In this document: positions 1-8,927 of the stretch, piece after piece | Layout of the letters: every line of letters starts with the position of its first letter | Position numbering within the stretch: position 1 is the first letter of the stretch | Origin: Lantana camara | Lineage: Eukaryota; Streptophyta; Magnoliopsida; Lamiales; Verbenaceae | Direction: 5' to 3' | Length of the DNA stretch: 64,000 bases | Assembly (NCBI GenBank): GCA_037501455.1 | Contig: CM074859.1 | Coordinates: 89,486,894-89,550,893 of the forward strand | Translations under genes and position numbers: made by a program | The notes under the pieces: generated by a model | What the model was told of the DNA's origin: nothing | Databases searched by the model: none | Seen by the model: only the letters and a program-made list of their open reading frames with translations

Positions 1-1056
1 CTCCTTCGGATTCTTCCAGGGATGAAGGGTTGGAAGGGGCCATGACAGTCATAGATGTGAGGGACCCAGAAGGGGCTGAGCCTCTTTTTGAAGAGATGAA
101 CTTGGTAATGGAGGCAGAGAGACAGGGGGAAACTCTTCCCATAACTGCGAGTGCTACTCACCCTCATCGCCACACCGTGACGGTGGCGATGGCGGCGCCG
201 GTGCTGGATGCCGAGGAAATAGCGGGGCCTTCTGAAAGAGCCCGTGACAAAGGAAAGGGCAAGAAACCTCAAAAGCCCAGAAAAACCAAAAAGTCCAAAG
301 GATCCAAGGGGGGTGGAGACTCAGGCTACCAAGCTACCGAGCGCACCCCAGATGAAATTCCTAGCACGGTCACTCTGGGTGAGGTGAAAACAATGCTGGC
401 ACCCATCTTCTGGGATGAGCGCTTTTCGTGGAGAATCCCTGCTGAACACGAGCTTGCCAATCATCCGTCTCCTGGTGAGATGGCAGTCTATGTGGATGCT
501 GTCAGCTCTAGGGGGCTTGAGATTCCCAATTTCGATCTCAATGGCCCACTTACTGAACGACCTGAACCTCTGCCCTTCCCAAATCGTGCCCAACGGCCTG
601 GCTCTACTAACAAGCTTCGTGATTCTGATGAGAAGCGTTGGCTACGAGCCCTCTGTGCGGAATTTTACTGCGTTTTTCCAAGTAGTCTCCTCATCACGCT
701 CATCTCTTGAGGCGGGCTTCTATTACGTTCAAGCAAAAGCTCACACGAAGCTAATCAATTCTCCCTCCAGCACTTACGGTCCCAACTGGAAGGAAAAATT
801 TATCTTTGTCAAGGCTCCCACGGAAGAAGGCTTTGGGGTGCCCTCAAGCTGGAGTTCGGTTTCAAAGAACCGCCTGGAACCTGCCCTTCCAAGGGATTGG
901 GCCAAGAGTTTGGCGGAGGCTCTAAGGGACGAGGATCACCTTATTGAAGCAAAAGATTGGATAGACGACGTAGAGCTTATGTTCTTGTGTGGTCTCACTA
1001 GTGACCCTTATTATCTTGATAACCCCCCGTCTCGTGACATGGAAAGAGATGGTTAG
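1..1056 (+). pseudogene. Antisense gene of element A, N-terminal part (putative gypsy-type transposon domain), frameshifted
   Basis: An open frame enters from the left window edge and runs to 710. A second frame (415-1056) continues the same domain, so a frameshift lies near 505-520, where VYVDAV in one frame gives way to ALGGLRFP in the other. The joined product resembles the plant domain called putative gypsy-type transposon (Transposase_28 in Pfam, from memory): a GLRFP motif, then a PNGLALL-type segment, a GYEPSVRNFTAFFQ-like helix and a WKEKFIFV motif. The early part is rich in Lys and Gly (KGKGKKPQKPRKTKKSKG), which suits a nuclear or nucleic-acid-binding protein. The gene lies antisense and downstream of integrase. 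Its function in these elements is not known. It is a retroelement gene and not a host gene. Confidence 0.6.
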
Positions 1057-1172
1057 ATTCCTAGGGCACTAACTCTTAGATAGGGATACTAACTGCAGTT
1101 TCCTTTTTACCATCTTGCACCATGACTAATTTGTTTACGGATTTTTAACTCTGGTACTTGTTTTTCTTGTAG

Positions 1173-2533
1173 GAGCAAGTATCTTACCAATGGCAGGAGG
1201 AATTAGGCACGCTGCTCGTTTCGCTCATGCCAACAGAAACCAAACCCAACAGGGGGAGCAACAACGCTCCCGAAACCGCGGTAGTAGGGGTGACGCTCGT
1301 GGTTCGGGCTCATCCTCGAACGTGCAACCCCCTCGGGGCCGAGAAGAAAACCGTGCGGCAACTCCGAGAACAGAATGATGGTACGGCCACCACTTCCTCC
1401 GGCGGACTCGAGGGTGTCCGACCCTCTCAACGCTAACCAGGCGCGGCCTCCCTTGGCAATAAACGAGACCGTGCCAAGTTCCAGTAGACCTTCCCGTAAG
1501 AGGAAGAGGATGCCAGACACTGTAGCCATAAAGGGCAAGGGAAAGCGAGTGGTTGAGGGCCCCAAAGGCGGTGGGGAAACTTCCTCTTCAGAGGAAGAAT
1601 ACTTATGGGAGTTCCAAAGGCGAGGGGACAAGGACTTTTCAGGCGCCCCCGATGGTGGGCCAGTTCTGCTAAGGCCCGGCACGGTCGCCCAAACCATCAG
1701 CGAGGGCCTCTACGACAAGGCCCAATACACTGCGGACCACAGACATCACTTCAGTGAGTCTGTGGGGACAGTGGCCCACGACGCGGCCCACGCCTTAGTC
1801 TCCGTAAGCCTTTGCCTTCTTATCACATTTCTTTCTCTAGTAAATATCCTGCTAATATTTCCCTTCTTTCGAGCCCGCGCAGCAAGCACTCCCCAGGCTT
1901 AAGAATATACAAATGCGTGCCTCCGTCTATGCTGATCGCAAGGCCAAGTACAAGAAGATGGCCCGTGCTAACGATCCGGCTCAAATTCAAGTGGAGCTGG
2001 ATACGGAAATAGCCAAGTATGAGTCTCTCAAGGACTTATACAGAAAGACGGAGGGGGAGTTGAAGAAGTTGAAGGAGGATTTTGTGGCGGTGGAGAGCGC
2101 TCGAAACGGCTTGAGCGGTGAGTTGGAACGGGTGGGTGAGGGCTTTAAGAAGGCAGAGGCCGAGCGTGACAGCTGGAGAACGAGGGCTCTAGAGGCTGAG
2201 AGGAAGTTCAACGATACCATGAATGAATGGCCGCGTAGCCTTGAACGAGCGAGCAAGGAGGCCCTCATCAAGTTCTGTCACTCTAAGGCCTTCAACTTTG
2301 TGGCTTCCTTGCATTGCTTGGACGAGGCCCAAAAGGCCTTCAACCTTGCCATCGACCAGGGCATCCACAAGGGGCTAACCAACCCGGCCATGAGAGAGGC
2401 GGAAGGCACAGGGCTCATGTTCAATGAGCGCTGTGAGGAAGATGATGAAAATGAGGACGACCCCGCAGACTCCATTGCTGAACTGGAGTATGACTTCTTG
2501 GTTAAGCTTGAGTGTTTACGAGGGTCTTACTGA
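1173..2533 (+). pseudogene. Antisense gene of element A, C-terminal coiled-coil part
   Basis: Continuation of the antisense gene after a probable intron (acceptor TTCTTGTAG at 1172). Two frames cover 1190-1378 and 1375-1902, so another frame break lies near 1370. A second intron is likely from 1804 (donor TCC|GTAAGC) to 1882 (acceptor CGCGCAG). The last exon, 1883-2533, encodes a charged coiled coil with repeats such as KTEGELKKLKEDF and RDSWRTRALEAERKFN, an acidic stretch (EEDDENEDDPADS), and a stop at 2533. Basic serine-rich stretches (RKRKRMPDTVAIKGKGKR) look like nuclear localisation signals. The stop lies close to the convergent 3' end of pol. Splice sites are read by eye only. Confidence 0.55.
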
Positions 2534-2589
2534 GTGATTGCCCCCTACTCAAGACTTGGTGGGATTTCTTCTTGCCTGCACTGTTCCCT

Positions 2590-3612
2590 TCACGAACGAT
2601 CCCGCTTTTGAGCACAAGCCGTCGTTCTCCATTTTATTAGGTTGGTTGTGAGCGTTACCAGCCTATCCTTATGAGGGCGTCCCCTCATGTGGAGTAGAGA
2701 ACTGGCAAGCGTAACCCATGTACAATATAGGTGACGTATCACGCTCGTGAAGACGAGGGACGTGGGTCTTGTATGAATAAACAAAATACAGAAGTGCAAA
2801 TCCAAAGATACTGCGAAGAAGGTATCATATTTTAGTTGGAATTTGGAGCATATAGAGCTCATCAATGAGGTGGTTACATCAACATAAAACCGCCGGAGAC
2901 TACATGCGTTCCAAGGGCGTGGCAAGTGCTCACCTTGAAATGTCTCCAGGGTGTAGGTGTTGTTTGCTCTGATCTGTACTACTTTGAACGGACCTTCCCA
3001 GTTGGGGTCCAACTTCCCCACATGTTTGGATATCTCGACTTTCTTCAGGACCAAATCTCCCAATTGGAAGGTTCTTTCCCTCACACGCTTGTTGTACTGT
3101 TGAGCCACAGTTGCCTTATATTTGTGTATCTTGGCTCAAGCTTGGTTTCTTTTCTCATCCAATAGGTCCAATTCCAGGCGTCTGTTATTTTCGTTAAGTT
3201 GAGGCTCAAAATAAGCTACACGAGCAGATTCATTCGCAATCTCGGCCGATATCATTACTTCCGAACCATACACGAGCGCGAAAGGTGTCTCGCCAGTGGC
3301 CGCTCGTGGAGTAGTGCGATAAGCCCAAAGCGCCCCTTGTAACTCCTCTGCCCATTCACTCTTCTTACTCTCCAGCATCGTCTTCAAGTGCTGCAAAATG
3401 ACTCTGTTGGTAACTTCTGCTTGTCCATTGGCTTGGGGATGGCCTACGGATGTAAAGCGTTGCTCAATCCCCAATTCCGAACACCACTCTCGCGTGTCAG
3501 CTGCAATGAACTGGGATCCATTATCAGAGATAAGCACCCTCGGAATGCCGTATCTACATATGATGTTTTTCCAAATGAAATCTCTCACAACCCGGAAGGT
3601 GATCTTTGCCAC
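2590..3612 (-). CDS. pol: Integrase, catalytic core and C-terminal part (element A)
   Basis: Two minus-strand frames. The frame 3612-3136 holds the integrase core with ISDNGSQF (second catalytic Asp) and GHPQANGQAEVTN (catalytic Glu), then the [16 protein letters not shown] motif common to gypsy integrases. The frame 3108-2590 holds the C-terminal domain with LGDLVLKKVE and KLDPNWEGPFKV. No chromodomain is seen, which argues against chromoviruses. A frame change lies between 3108 and 3136. In element B the equivalent reading frame ends right after KFYV; here that stop is missing and the frame runs on about 60 residues of unlikely coding. A TAG at 3613-3615 separates this part from the upstream part of integrase. 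Confidence 0.8.
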
Positions 3613-3615
3613 AGC

Positions 3616-4338
3616 CTAGGCCTCAGCCCATTTGGTGAAATAATCGATAGCCAAAATGACAAATTTCTTTTGTCCAATCGCAATGGGCAAAGGACCCACA
3701 ATGTCTATTCCCCATTGATCAAAGGGCCAGGAAACATCTATTGGGATCATTTGAGCGGCCGACAGTTGAGGGAGATTGGAATGGAATTGGCACTTTGGAC
3801 ACTTTTTGGAAAATTCGAGGGCGTCATGCAGAACCGTGGGCCAATAAAATCCACTCCTTAGAATCTTCTTAGCCAGAATACGCCCTCCTAAGTGATTTCC
3901 GCAGCTCCCATTATGAACGAGTTCAAGCGTTTCTTTCGCCTGCGAGGGCCTTAGGCACCTCAAAGGAGGCCCTAGAAATGACTTCTTGAACAGTCTTCCC
4001 TCAGAATCTAAAGAGAATCGAGGGGCCTTGCTCCTTATTTTCCGAGCCTCTACCCTACCAGTGGGGCAAATTCCATCTCTAAGGAACCTGATGATGTCAT
4101 CCAGCCAACATGGTTCAAGCGGATCAATCATAACGACCGCCTCTTTGGTGATTTTTTCCTTAATCAAAGGCTCTTCCGTTCTAAGGAACGTCACTGAGCG
4201 TTCAGAAATACCTTCCAATGCCGAAGCGAATTTTGAAAGAGCATCGGCACGCTCGTTCTCGGCCCGCGGGACTTGCAGCAGATGAAATTCTTTGAACTTC
4301 CCAATGATTTCCCGAGCCTTACTCAAGTACTGCACCAT
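3616..4338 (-). CDS. pol: RNase H tail and integrase zinc-finger region (element A)
   Basis: This 240-residue frame starts with the RNase H tail (VPRAENERADALSKFA). It then carries the integrase HHCC zinc finger (HNGSCGNH and CPKCQ) and the start of the core with the first catalytic Asp in WGIDIVGPLP. It stops at TAG after KWAEA. Element B has Gln at the aligned place (KAQPAAK), so a CAG-to-TAG change is the simplest explanation. Upstream it overlaps the RNase H frame near 4323-4338, so a frame change lies there. Confidence 0.8.
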   Translation of the reverse strand: MVQYLSKAREIIGKFKEFHLLQVPRAENERADALSKFASALEGISERSVTFLRTEEPLIKEKITKEAVVMIDPLEPCWLDDIIRFLRDGICPTGRVEARKIRSKAPRFSLDSEGRLFKKSFLGPPLRCLRPSQAKETLELVHNGSCGNHLGGRILAKKILRSGFYWPTVLHDALEFSKKCPKCQFHSNLPQLSAAQMIPIDVSWPFDQWGIDIVGPLPIAIGQKKFVILAIDYFTKWAEA

Positions 4339-4701
4339 GGTGGTTTCTCTACCTCATAAGTTCCTTCAATTTGGCTCGCAATTAACTGTGAATCTACATA
4401 CGCCGTAATTCTGGAGGCTCCACTTTGAGAAGCAATTTTCAACCCCTGTACAAGGGCTTCATATTCTGCTTCATTATTTGTGACCTGAAAATCCAACCTG
4501 ATCGCAAAGTCCAGCTCAATTCCGTTGGGGTCTCTGAGAGCTACCCCTGCTCCTCCCCCTTGAGAGGTTAAGGAACCATCCGTGTACAGGACCCATAATC
4601 CTTCGTTCTCTAGAACAGCGGGCTCTAAACAAAAGCGCTCAACCAATAAATCAGCTACAACCTGAGCTTGTATAGCAGTTCGGGGCTTAAAGCATAAATC
4701 A
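4323..4701 (-). CDS. pol: RNase H domain (element A)
   Basis: The frame 4646-4323 carries RNase H motifs YTDGS (first Asp), NNEAEYEAL (Glu) and YVDSQL (Asp). The frame is open back to about 4701, just after the stop that ends the RT frame (AIELS then TAG, where the family has Gln before FD). The end is out of frame with the next segment. Role: degrades the RNA strand during reverse transcription. Confidence 0.8.
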
Positions 4702-4703
4702 AA

Positions 4704-5861
4704 CTAGCTCAATTCGATGGCCCACTTTATCAATCTACCTGACACGACTGGCTTGGACAAAACTTGTTTCAAAGGTTGATCAGTAAGTACTGTTATTGAA
4801 TGTGCCTGAAAGTAAGGCCTCAAACGTCTCGATGCATTGATGAGAGCAAACGTAAATTTCTCGATTTCCAGATATTTCTTCTCAGCTCCTTGTAGCGTCT
4901 TGCTTAAGTAATAAACGGGCAAGTGTTTCCGCTCTCGTACAGCTACCAACACAGGGCTCGTGGCTTTGGCCGAAACAGAAAGATACATAAAAAGCCTTTC
5001 GCCTTCGACTGGTTTAGTCAGTAGCGGAGCGCTCGATAGATAAGCCTTTATATCCTGTAGAGCCTTCTCACATTCCTCCGTCCAAGCGAAGTTCCGGGCA
5101 TTCCTCAAAATCTTAAAGAAAGGAAGATTCCTGTCCGCCGAGCGTGAAATGAATCTGTTCAAGGAGATGATCTTTCCTACTAATACTTGCACTTCTCGGA
5201 GATTTCGAGGGGAGGGGATCTCCAAGATAGCCTTAATCTTCTCAGGATTGGCTTCAATTCCCCTCTGACTGACCATGTACCCTAAAAACTTTCCCCCTTG
5301 TACTCCAAAGGTGCATTTTGAAGGGTTCAACTTCATCCCATACTGACGTAGGATTGAAAAAGTACGCTTGAGATCTTCCAAATGTGAGTCCTGACGCTCG
5401 CTCTTAACAATCATATCGTCTACATAAACTTCCATGGATCCTCCTATTTCACTTTTAAACATCTTGTTGACGAGTCGCTGATACGTGGCTCCAGCATTCT
5501 TCAACCCGAAAGGCATGACCAGGAAACAATACACCCCCAAATGGACAACAAATGAAGTTTTGGGGCGGTCCTCCGGAGCCATAAAGATCTGATAATACCC
5601 TTGAAAGGCGTCCATCATGCTCATAAGTTCACACCCGGCGGTCGAGTACACCAGTTGGTCTATCCGGGGCAGTGGGTAAGGATCCTTAGGGCAAGCCTTG
5701 TTAAGATCAGTGAAATCATTGCACATTCGCCACTTGTTCGCACTCTTGGGCACCAAACCCACATTACACAACCACTCGGGGTATAAGATGGGCTCGATAT
5801 ACTGGGCCTCTAGGAGTTTACTAACTTCTTCTTCGATGACCCTATTTTGGAAACCATGCAT
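4704..5861 (-). CDS. pol: Reverse transcriptase and RT-RNase H connection (element A)
   Basis: A 385-residue frame with the full gypsy RT order: WRMCNDFTDLNKACPKD (about residues 44-60), MMDAFQGYYQ (82-91), the fingers/palm motif MPFGLKNAGATYQRLVN, the catalytic YVDD box (residues 146-149), LNPSKCTFG and GKFLGYMVS. The connection region follows (LPVYYLSKTL, EKFTFALINASRRLRPYF, TVLTDQPLKQVL). The true N-terminus continues upstream: a TGA at 5862-5864 divides it from the protease frame (KQRK then stop). All catalytic residues are present, so the RT domain itself was lost only through stops nearby. Confidence 0.9.
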   Translation of the reverse strand: MHGFQNRVIEEEVSKLLEAQYIEPILYPEWLCNVGLVPKSANKWRMCNDFTDLNKACPKDPYPLPRIDQLVYSTAGCELMSMMDAFQGYYQIFMAPEDRPKTSFVVHLGVYCFLVMPFGLKNAGATYQRLVNKMFKSEIGGSMEVYVDDMIVKSERQDSHLEDLKRTFSILRQYGMKLNPSKCTFGVQGGKFLGYMVSQRGIEANPEKIKAILEIPSPRNLREVQVLVGKIISLNRFISRSADRNLPFFKILRNARNFAWTEECEKALQDIKAYLSSAPLLTKPVEGERLFMYLSVSAKATSPVLVAVRERKHLPVYYLSKTLQGAEKKYLEIEKFTFALINASRRLRPYFQAHSITVLTDQPLKQVLSKPVVSGRLIKWAIELS

Positions 5862-5864
5862 GTC

Positions 5865-7019
5865 TCATTTCCTCTGCTTGATGGGTTTGAATGAAGGGTC
5901 CACATTAAGCCTGTGGACAATGACACTGGGGTCAATCCCTGTGAGGTCAGAGGCTTTCCACGCAAATACATCAATATTCTCTCTGAGGAAGTCAATCATC
6001 ATAATCTGAGAAGGCCCCGAGAGATTGGACCCTGTCTGAGTAGTTTTATCTTTGTTTCCAGGTTCCAACTCAATAGAAAGGAACTTCTCCGAGGGTTCAA
6101 TCCTTATTTCAGGGCGAGGAAATTCGAGCGCCCTCTTCTTTCCGATCAAGTGGTCACTCCCGCTCGTCTCCCTCTTCTCCCGCTCGTCTCCCTCTGAGGA
6201 TGATTCTTCGACCGTCCCTGGTGGGGTACAATCGAGGGGACTCTTGGTACAAGCATCCTTTCTCCTTTTGTTCTTCTTTTTGTACAACTTGGCCCTCTTG
6301 CGTATTGGACCATCCTCGTCCAGGTTGGGAAAGTCCACAGAATTTTTGGTGGATCCGATTTGGAAGGTTTTCTCCGTTTTGGGTTTTCTAAGGGACAACA
6401 TGTAACATTCCCAAGCCTCTCGTACATTGCACAACACTTCTCCCACGCCCTCGGGGGTAGGGAACTTAATCTTCTGGTGATAGGTGGAGATGATGGCTTT
6501 GAAATCAAGGAGGGCTGGGCGCCCAACTATGATGTTGTAGGGAATATTAATCTCTACCACGGCATAAGTGACCACGAGCGTCTTTCGCTGGGGGGCTCGG
6601 CCGAATGAGGTGGCCAAACGTATCTGCCCTCGCGGGACGACATCTGATCCCCCAAAACCAATGAGAGCCGTTTTAAGAGGCTCTAGTGGGAGGTCAGCAT
6701 TCATCTTTAAAAATGCGGAGTAAGGCAACACATTAACAGAGCTTCCACTATCCACTAACACTCTTTTTACAACATGATTGTGGACATCCACACTAACCAC
6801 CATGGGGCAGTCAGAAGTTTCACCTTCCCCATGGGGTGTTACAATGTGCCCTAAATCCCTGTCATCAAAGCCTATTACATCATTTTCTCGGGAACGCTGA
6901 TCCTTAATCTTTTGTATAGCATAAACGGACTTGGGCACGGATGGGCGTTGGTCGTAACTCCGGACATACCTTCGCCGAGCGGCACCGGAATCTCCCCCCG
7001 AAGAGCCCCCTGCTATCAT
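5865..7019 (-). CDS. pol: Aspartic protease and linker (element A)
   Basis: A 384-residue frame. The retropepsin active site is LVDSGSSVNVLP (DSGSS at residues 90-94), followed by ALIGFGGS and the second conserved segment YNIIVGRPAL. After the protease comes a charged linker with KRAKLYKKKNKRRKD, then the start of RT (DVFAWKASDLTGIDPSVIVHRLNV). The frame ends in TGA after KQRK; a CGA-to-TGA change would explain it. The start used here is only the first ATG. In the living element this would be part of a gag-pol polyprotein. Confidence 0.85.
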   Translation of the reverse strand: MIAGGSSGGDSGAARRRYVRSYDQRPSVPKSVYAIQKIKDQRSRENDVIGFDDRDLGHIVTPHGEGETSDCPMVVSVDVHNHVVKRVLVDSGSSVNVLPYSAFLKMNADLPLEPLKTALIGFGGSDVVPRGQIRLATSFGRAPQRKTLVVTYAVVEINIPYNIIVGRPALLDFKAIISTYHQKIKFPTPEGVGEVLCNVREAWECYMLSLRKPKTEKTFQIGSTKNSVDFPNLDEDGPIRKRAKLYKKKNKRRKDACTKSPLDCTPPGTVEESSSEGDEREKRETSGSDHLIGKKRALEFPRPEIRIEPSEKFLSIELEPGNKDKTTQTGSNLSGPSQIMMIDFLRENIDVFAWKASDLTGIDPSVIVHRLNVDPSFKPIKQRK

Positions 7020-7175
7020 GCTGATGACCGCAAAAGGCGTATTCTCGTGCTCAGGGGCCTTTCCCTTGTTGCCCCGACGGCTGCTGGTCTCAGGGGGGCC
7101 CCCTCCTCGTGGACTTCTTGACCGGAACGGGCTCCTTCTTCTCTTCCGGGAACGATCTCGACAGCGTTCATCAAA

Positions 7176-8927
7176 TCACTCCAGAATTTTCACAAATTCC
7201 TTCAAGTGTTCCCCCGCAACGAGCCTCTGAATCTCAGCTTCCAGCTGGCGACATTCATCCGTGTCGTGCCCCTTCTGCTTATGGAAGGCACAGTACTTGT
7301 TGGAATGTTTCAGCGACTCAGTCTCTCTCATCTTGATGGGTCTCTTAAAGAGTTTCTTGTCAGAGAGGTTATAGACCTCGAAGTTCGGCCGGGTGAGTGG
7401 AATACGCTCGAAAGGTCGAGGGGGCAACGGCGACCTTTTGCACTCCTGATGACGCTCTTTCTTAACAGTGATCTCGCGTCCTCGTTCAGGGTGGCGCTCG
7501 TTTCTTACTGGGCTGTGATGTGTGGGGCCATTCGTCCCGTACATGGCTTCGAGCGCGAAAAACGACTCGGCCACCTCCCTTAAGGCCATAAGTGTCCCGA
7601 GTCTTCTCTCCACGATAGCATCAGCAAAATTCCTGCTCACATATTGCTTGTGATCTACAGCCTGAAAGAGCACTGGGATCAAGAAGTCCATGGACGGCCT
7701 TTCCACTTGCAGAATTTCTTTGTTGAAGCGGGCGAAGAACGAGCGAAGAGACTCATTCTTGCCCTGCACCACGTTGTAGAGGGCCATGGGCGCAGTGACC
7801 GGGGCCTTCAGAGAATTGAAGTGGTTGAGAAAAGCGTCGGCCAACTCTTTGTAGGAGTGTATCGATCGTGGGGGCAGTCTCTTGTACCACTCCTGTGCCA
7901 TTCCCACCAAGGAAGTGACAAAAACCTTGGCCCAATAGTTGCTGAAATGCTCGTAGAGGTGCATCAGATGTAAAAAATGGTCCAAATGTTCAGCCGGATC
8001 GGTTGTACCGTCGTAGCGGTTGATGGAGGTGGGGATTTTGGCCATTCCCGCTTGGGCCATCAAAACTTCTTCCACGAGGGGAGAACCCCTCGCTAATGGA
8101 TGGTAATCGTAGGTGCAGAAGTTCTCCTCTTGCTCCTCTCGGCGAGGGACCTGCGGTTGTCGGTCCTTGGGACGAACGTCTCTATCATCGGCTCGTTCAT
8201 CCCTACTGTGGGAGATCCGAGACCGTGCTCGAGAGAGTTGTCCGACCATGTCCTTTAAACCCTGCAGCTGGTCTTGCACAGCCGCGAGGATATTAGGATT
8301 CACATCCTCTTCCCGATCTCCTTGTCTGGCGGCACGGGAAGCCCTCCTGGAAACGTGGGAGTCCCCTTCATTCTCGTTGACCCTTTCAGTGGGTTCCCTG
8401 TTTCTGTCTACAGGGTGTCGCTCGTTTTTGTCCTGGCGGGGCGTCTCAATAACTGGTTGTGGTGGTGGAGGCACCCTTGGGGCGGCCTGAGTTTCCCTAA
8501 TAGGGAAAGTTTGCAATCCACCCAAAGGGGCGGCGGTTTGAGTGGCCTGCCCAGAGGGGAAGTACATGGAATGGAATCTTTCCCATGCCCCCTGAGCCGC
8601 GTGAACCTCACACTGGGCATAAAGAGCCCTCAACTGCTGAGTAGTTAGCGGGGGTAACTCTACTCCCTCCACCTCCCTGGGAATCACCATCGGGAGCTGG
8701 ATTTGGCCGACGAGGTACGGTTGAACCGGCGGCACCATAACAGTGGGAGTAAGCGTGTATCCCGGCGGCGGCATCATGTAACTCTGACCTCCCGGGTTTG
8801 CATGGGCCTGTACCCATTGAGTTTGGGGAGGCTGTGGAAGAGCAGAGTGAGGAATTCCTCTAGCGGCACCGGAAGCTGGTGGTGCCGGCGGTGCTGGTGG
8901 GGGAACTGAAGATTCTGCCTGCGTAGT
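7176..8927 (-). CDS. gag: Gag, main part (element A)
   Basis: Nucleocapsid polyprotein. Pro-rich N-terminal region (PPPAPPAPPASG), a central retrotransposon gag domain (WYKRLPPRSIHSYKELADAFL, then LRSFFARFNKE), and a C-terminal zinc-knuckle-like box CAFHKQKGHDTDEC. It ends at 7176. Solo LTR Z1 inserted after 8927. Removing Z1 and one copy of its target duplication joins this segment in frame to 12816-12958, giving a 1890-nt frame with stop (629 residues). Without that repair, translation from the left side of Z1 would start inside LTR sequence. Gag is the best preserved gene of element A. Confidence 0.85.
   Translation of the reverse strand, partial: TTQAESSVPPPAPPAPPASGAARGIPHSALPQPPQTQWVQAHANPGGQSYMMPPPGYTLTPTVMVPPVQPYLVGQIQLPMVIPREVEGVELPPLTTQQLRALYAQCEVHAAQGAWERFHSMYFPSGQATQTAAPLGGLQTFPIRETQAAPRVPPPPQPVIETPRQDKNERHPVDRNREPTERVNENEGDSHVSRRASRAARQGDREEDVNPNILAAVQDQLQGLKDMVGQLSRARSRISHSRDERADDRDVRPKDRQPQVPRREEQEENFCTYDYHPLARGSPLVEEVLMAQAGMAKIPTSINRYDGTTDPAEHLDHFLHLMHLYEHFSNYWAKVFVTSLVGMAQEWYKRLPPRSIHSYKELADAFLNHFNSLKAPVTAPMALYNVVQGKNESLRSFFARFNKEILQVERPSMDFLIPVLFQAVDHKQYVSRNFADAIVERRLGTLMALREVAESFFALEAMYGTNGPTHHSPVRNERHPERGREITVKKERHQECKRSPLPPRPFERIPLTRPNFEVYNLSDKKLFKRPIKMRETESLKHSNKYCAFHKQKGHDTDECRQLEAEIQRLVAGEHLKEFVKILE

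Noticed and set aside
1203..1697. 164-aa minus-strand frame opposite the antisense gene
   Set aside because: Shadow of the plus-strand coding exon; no recognisable domain.
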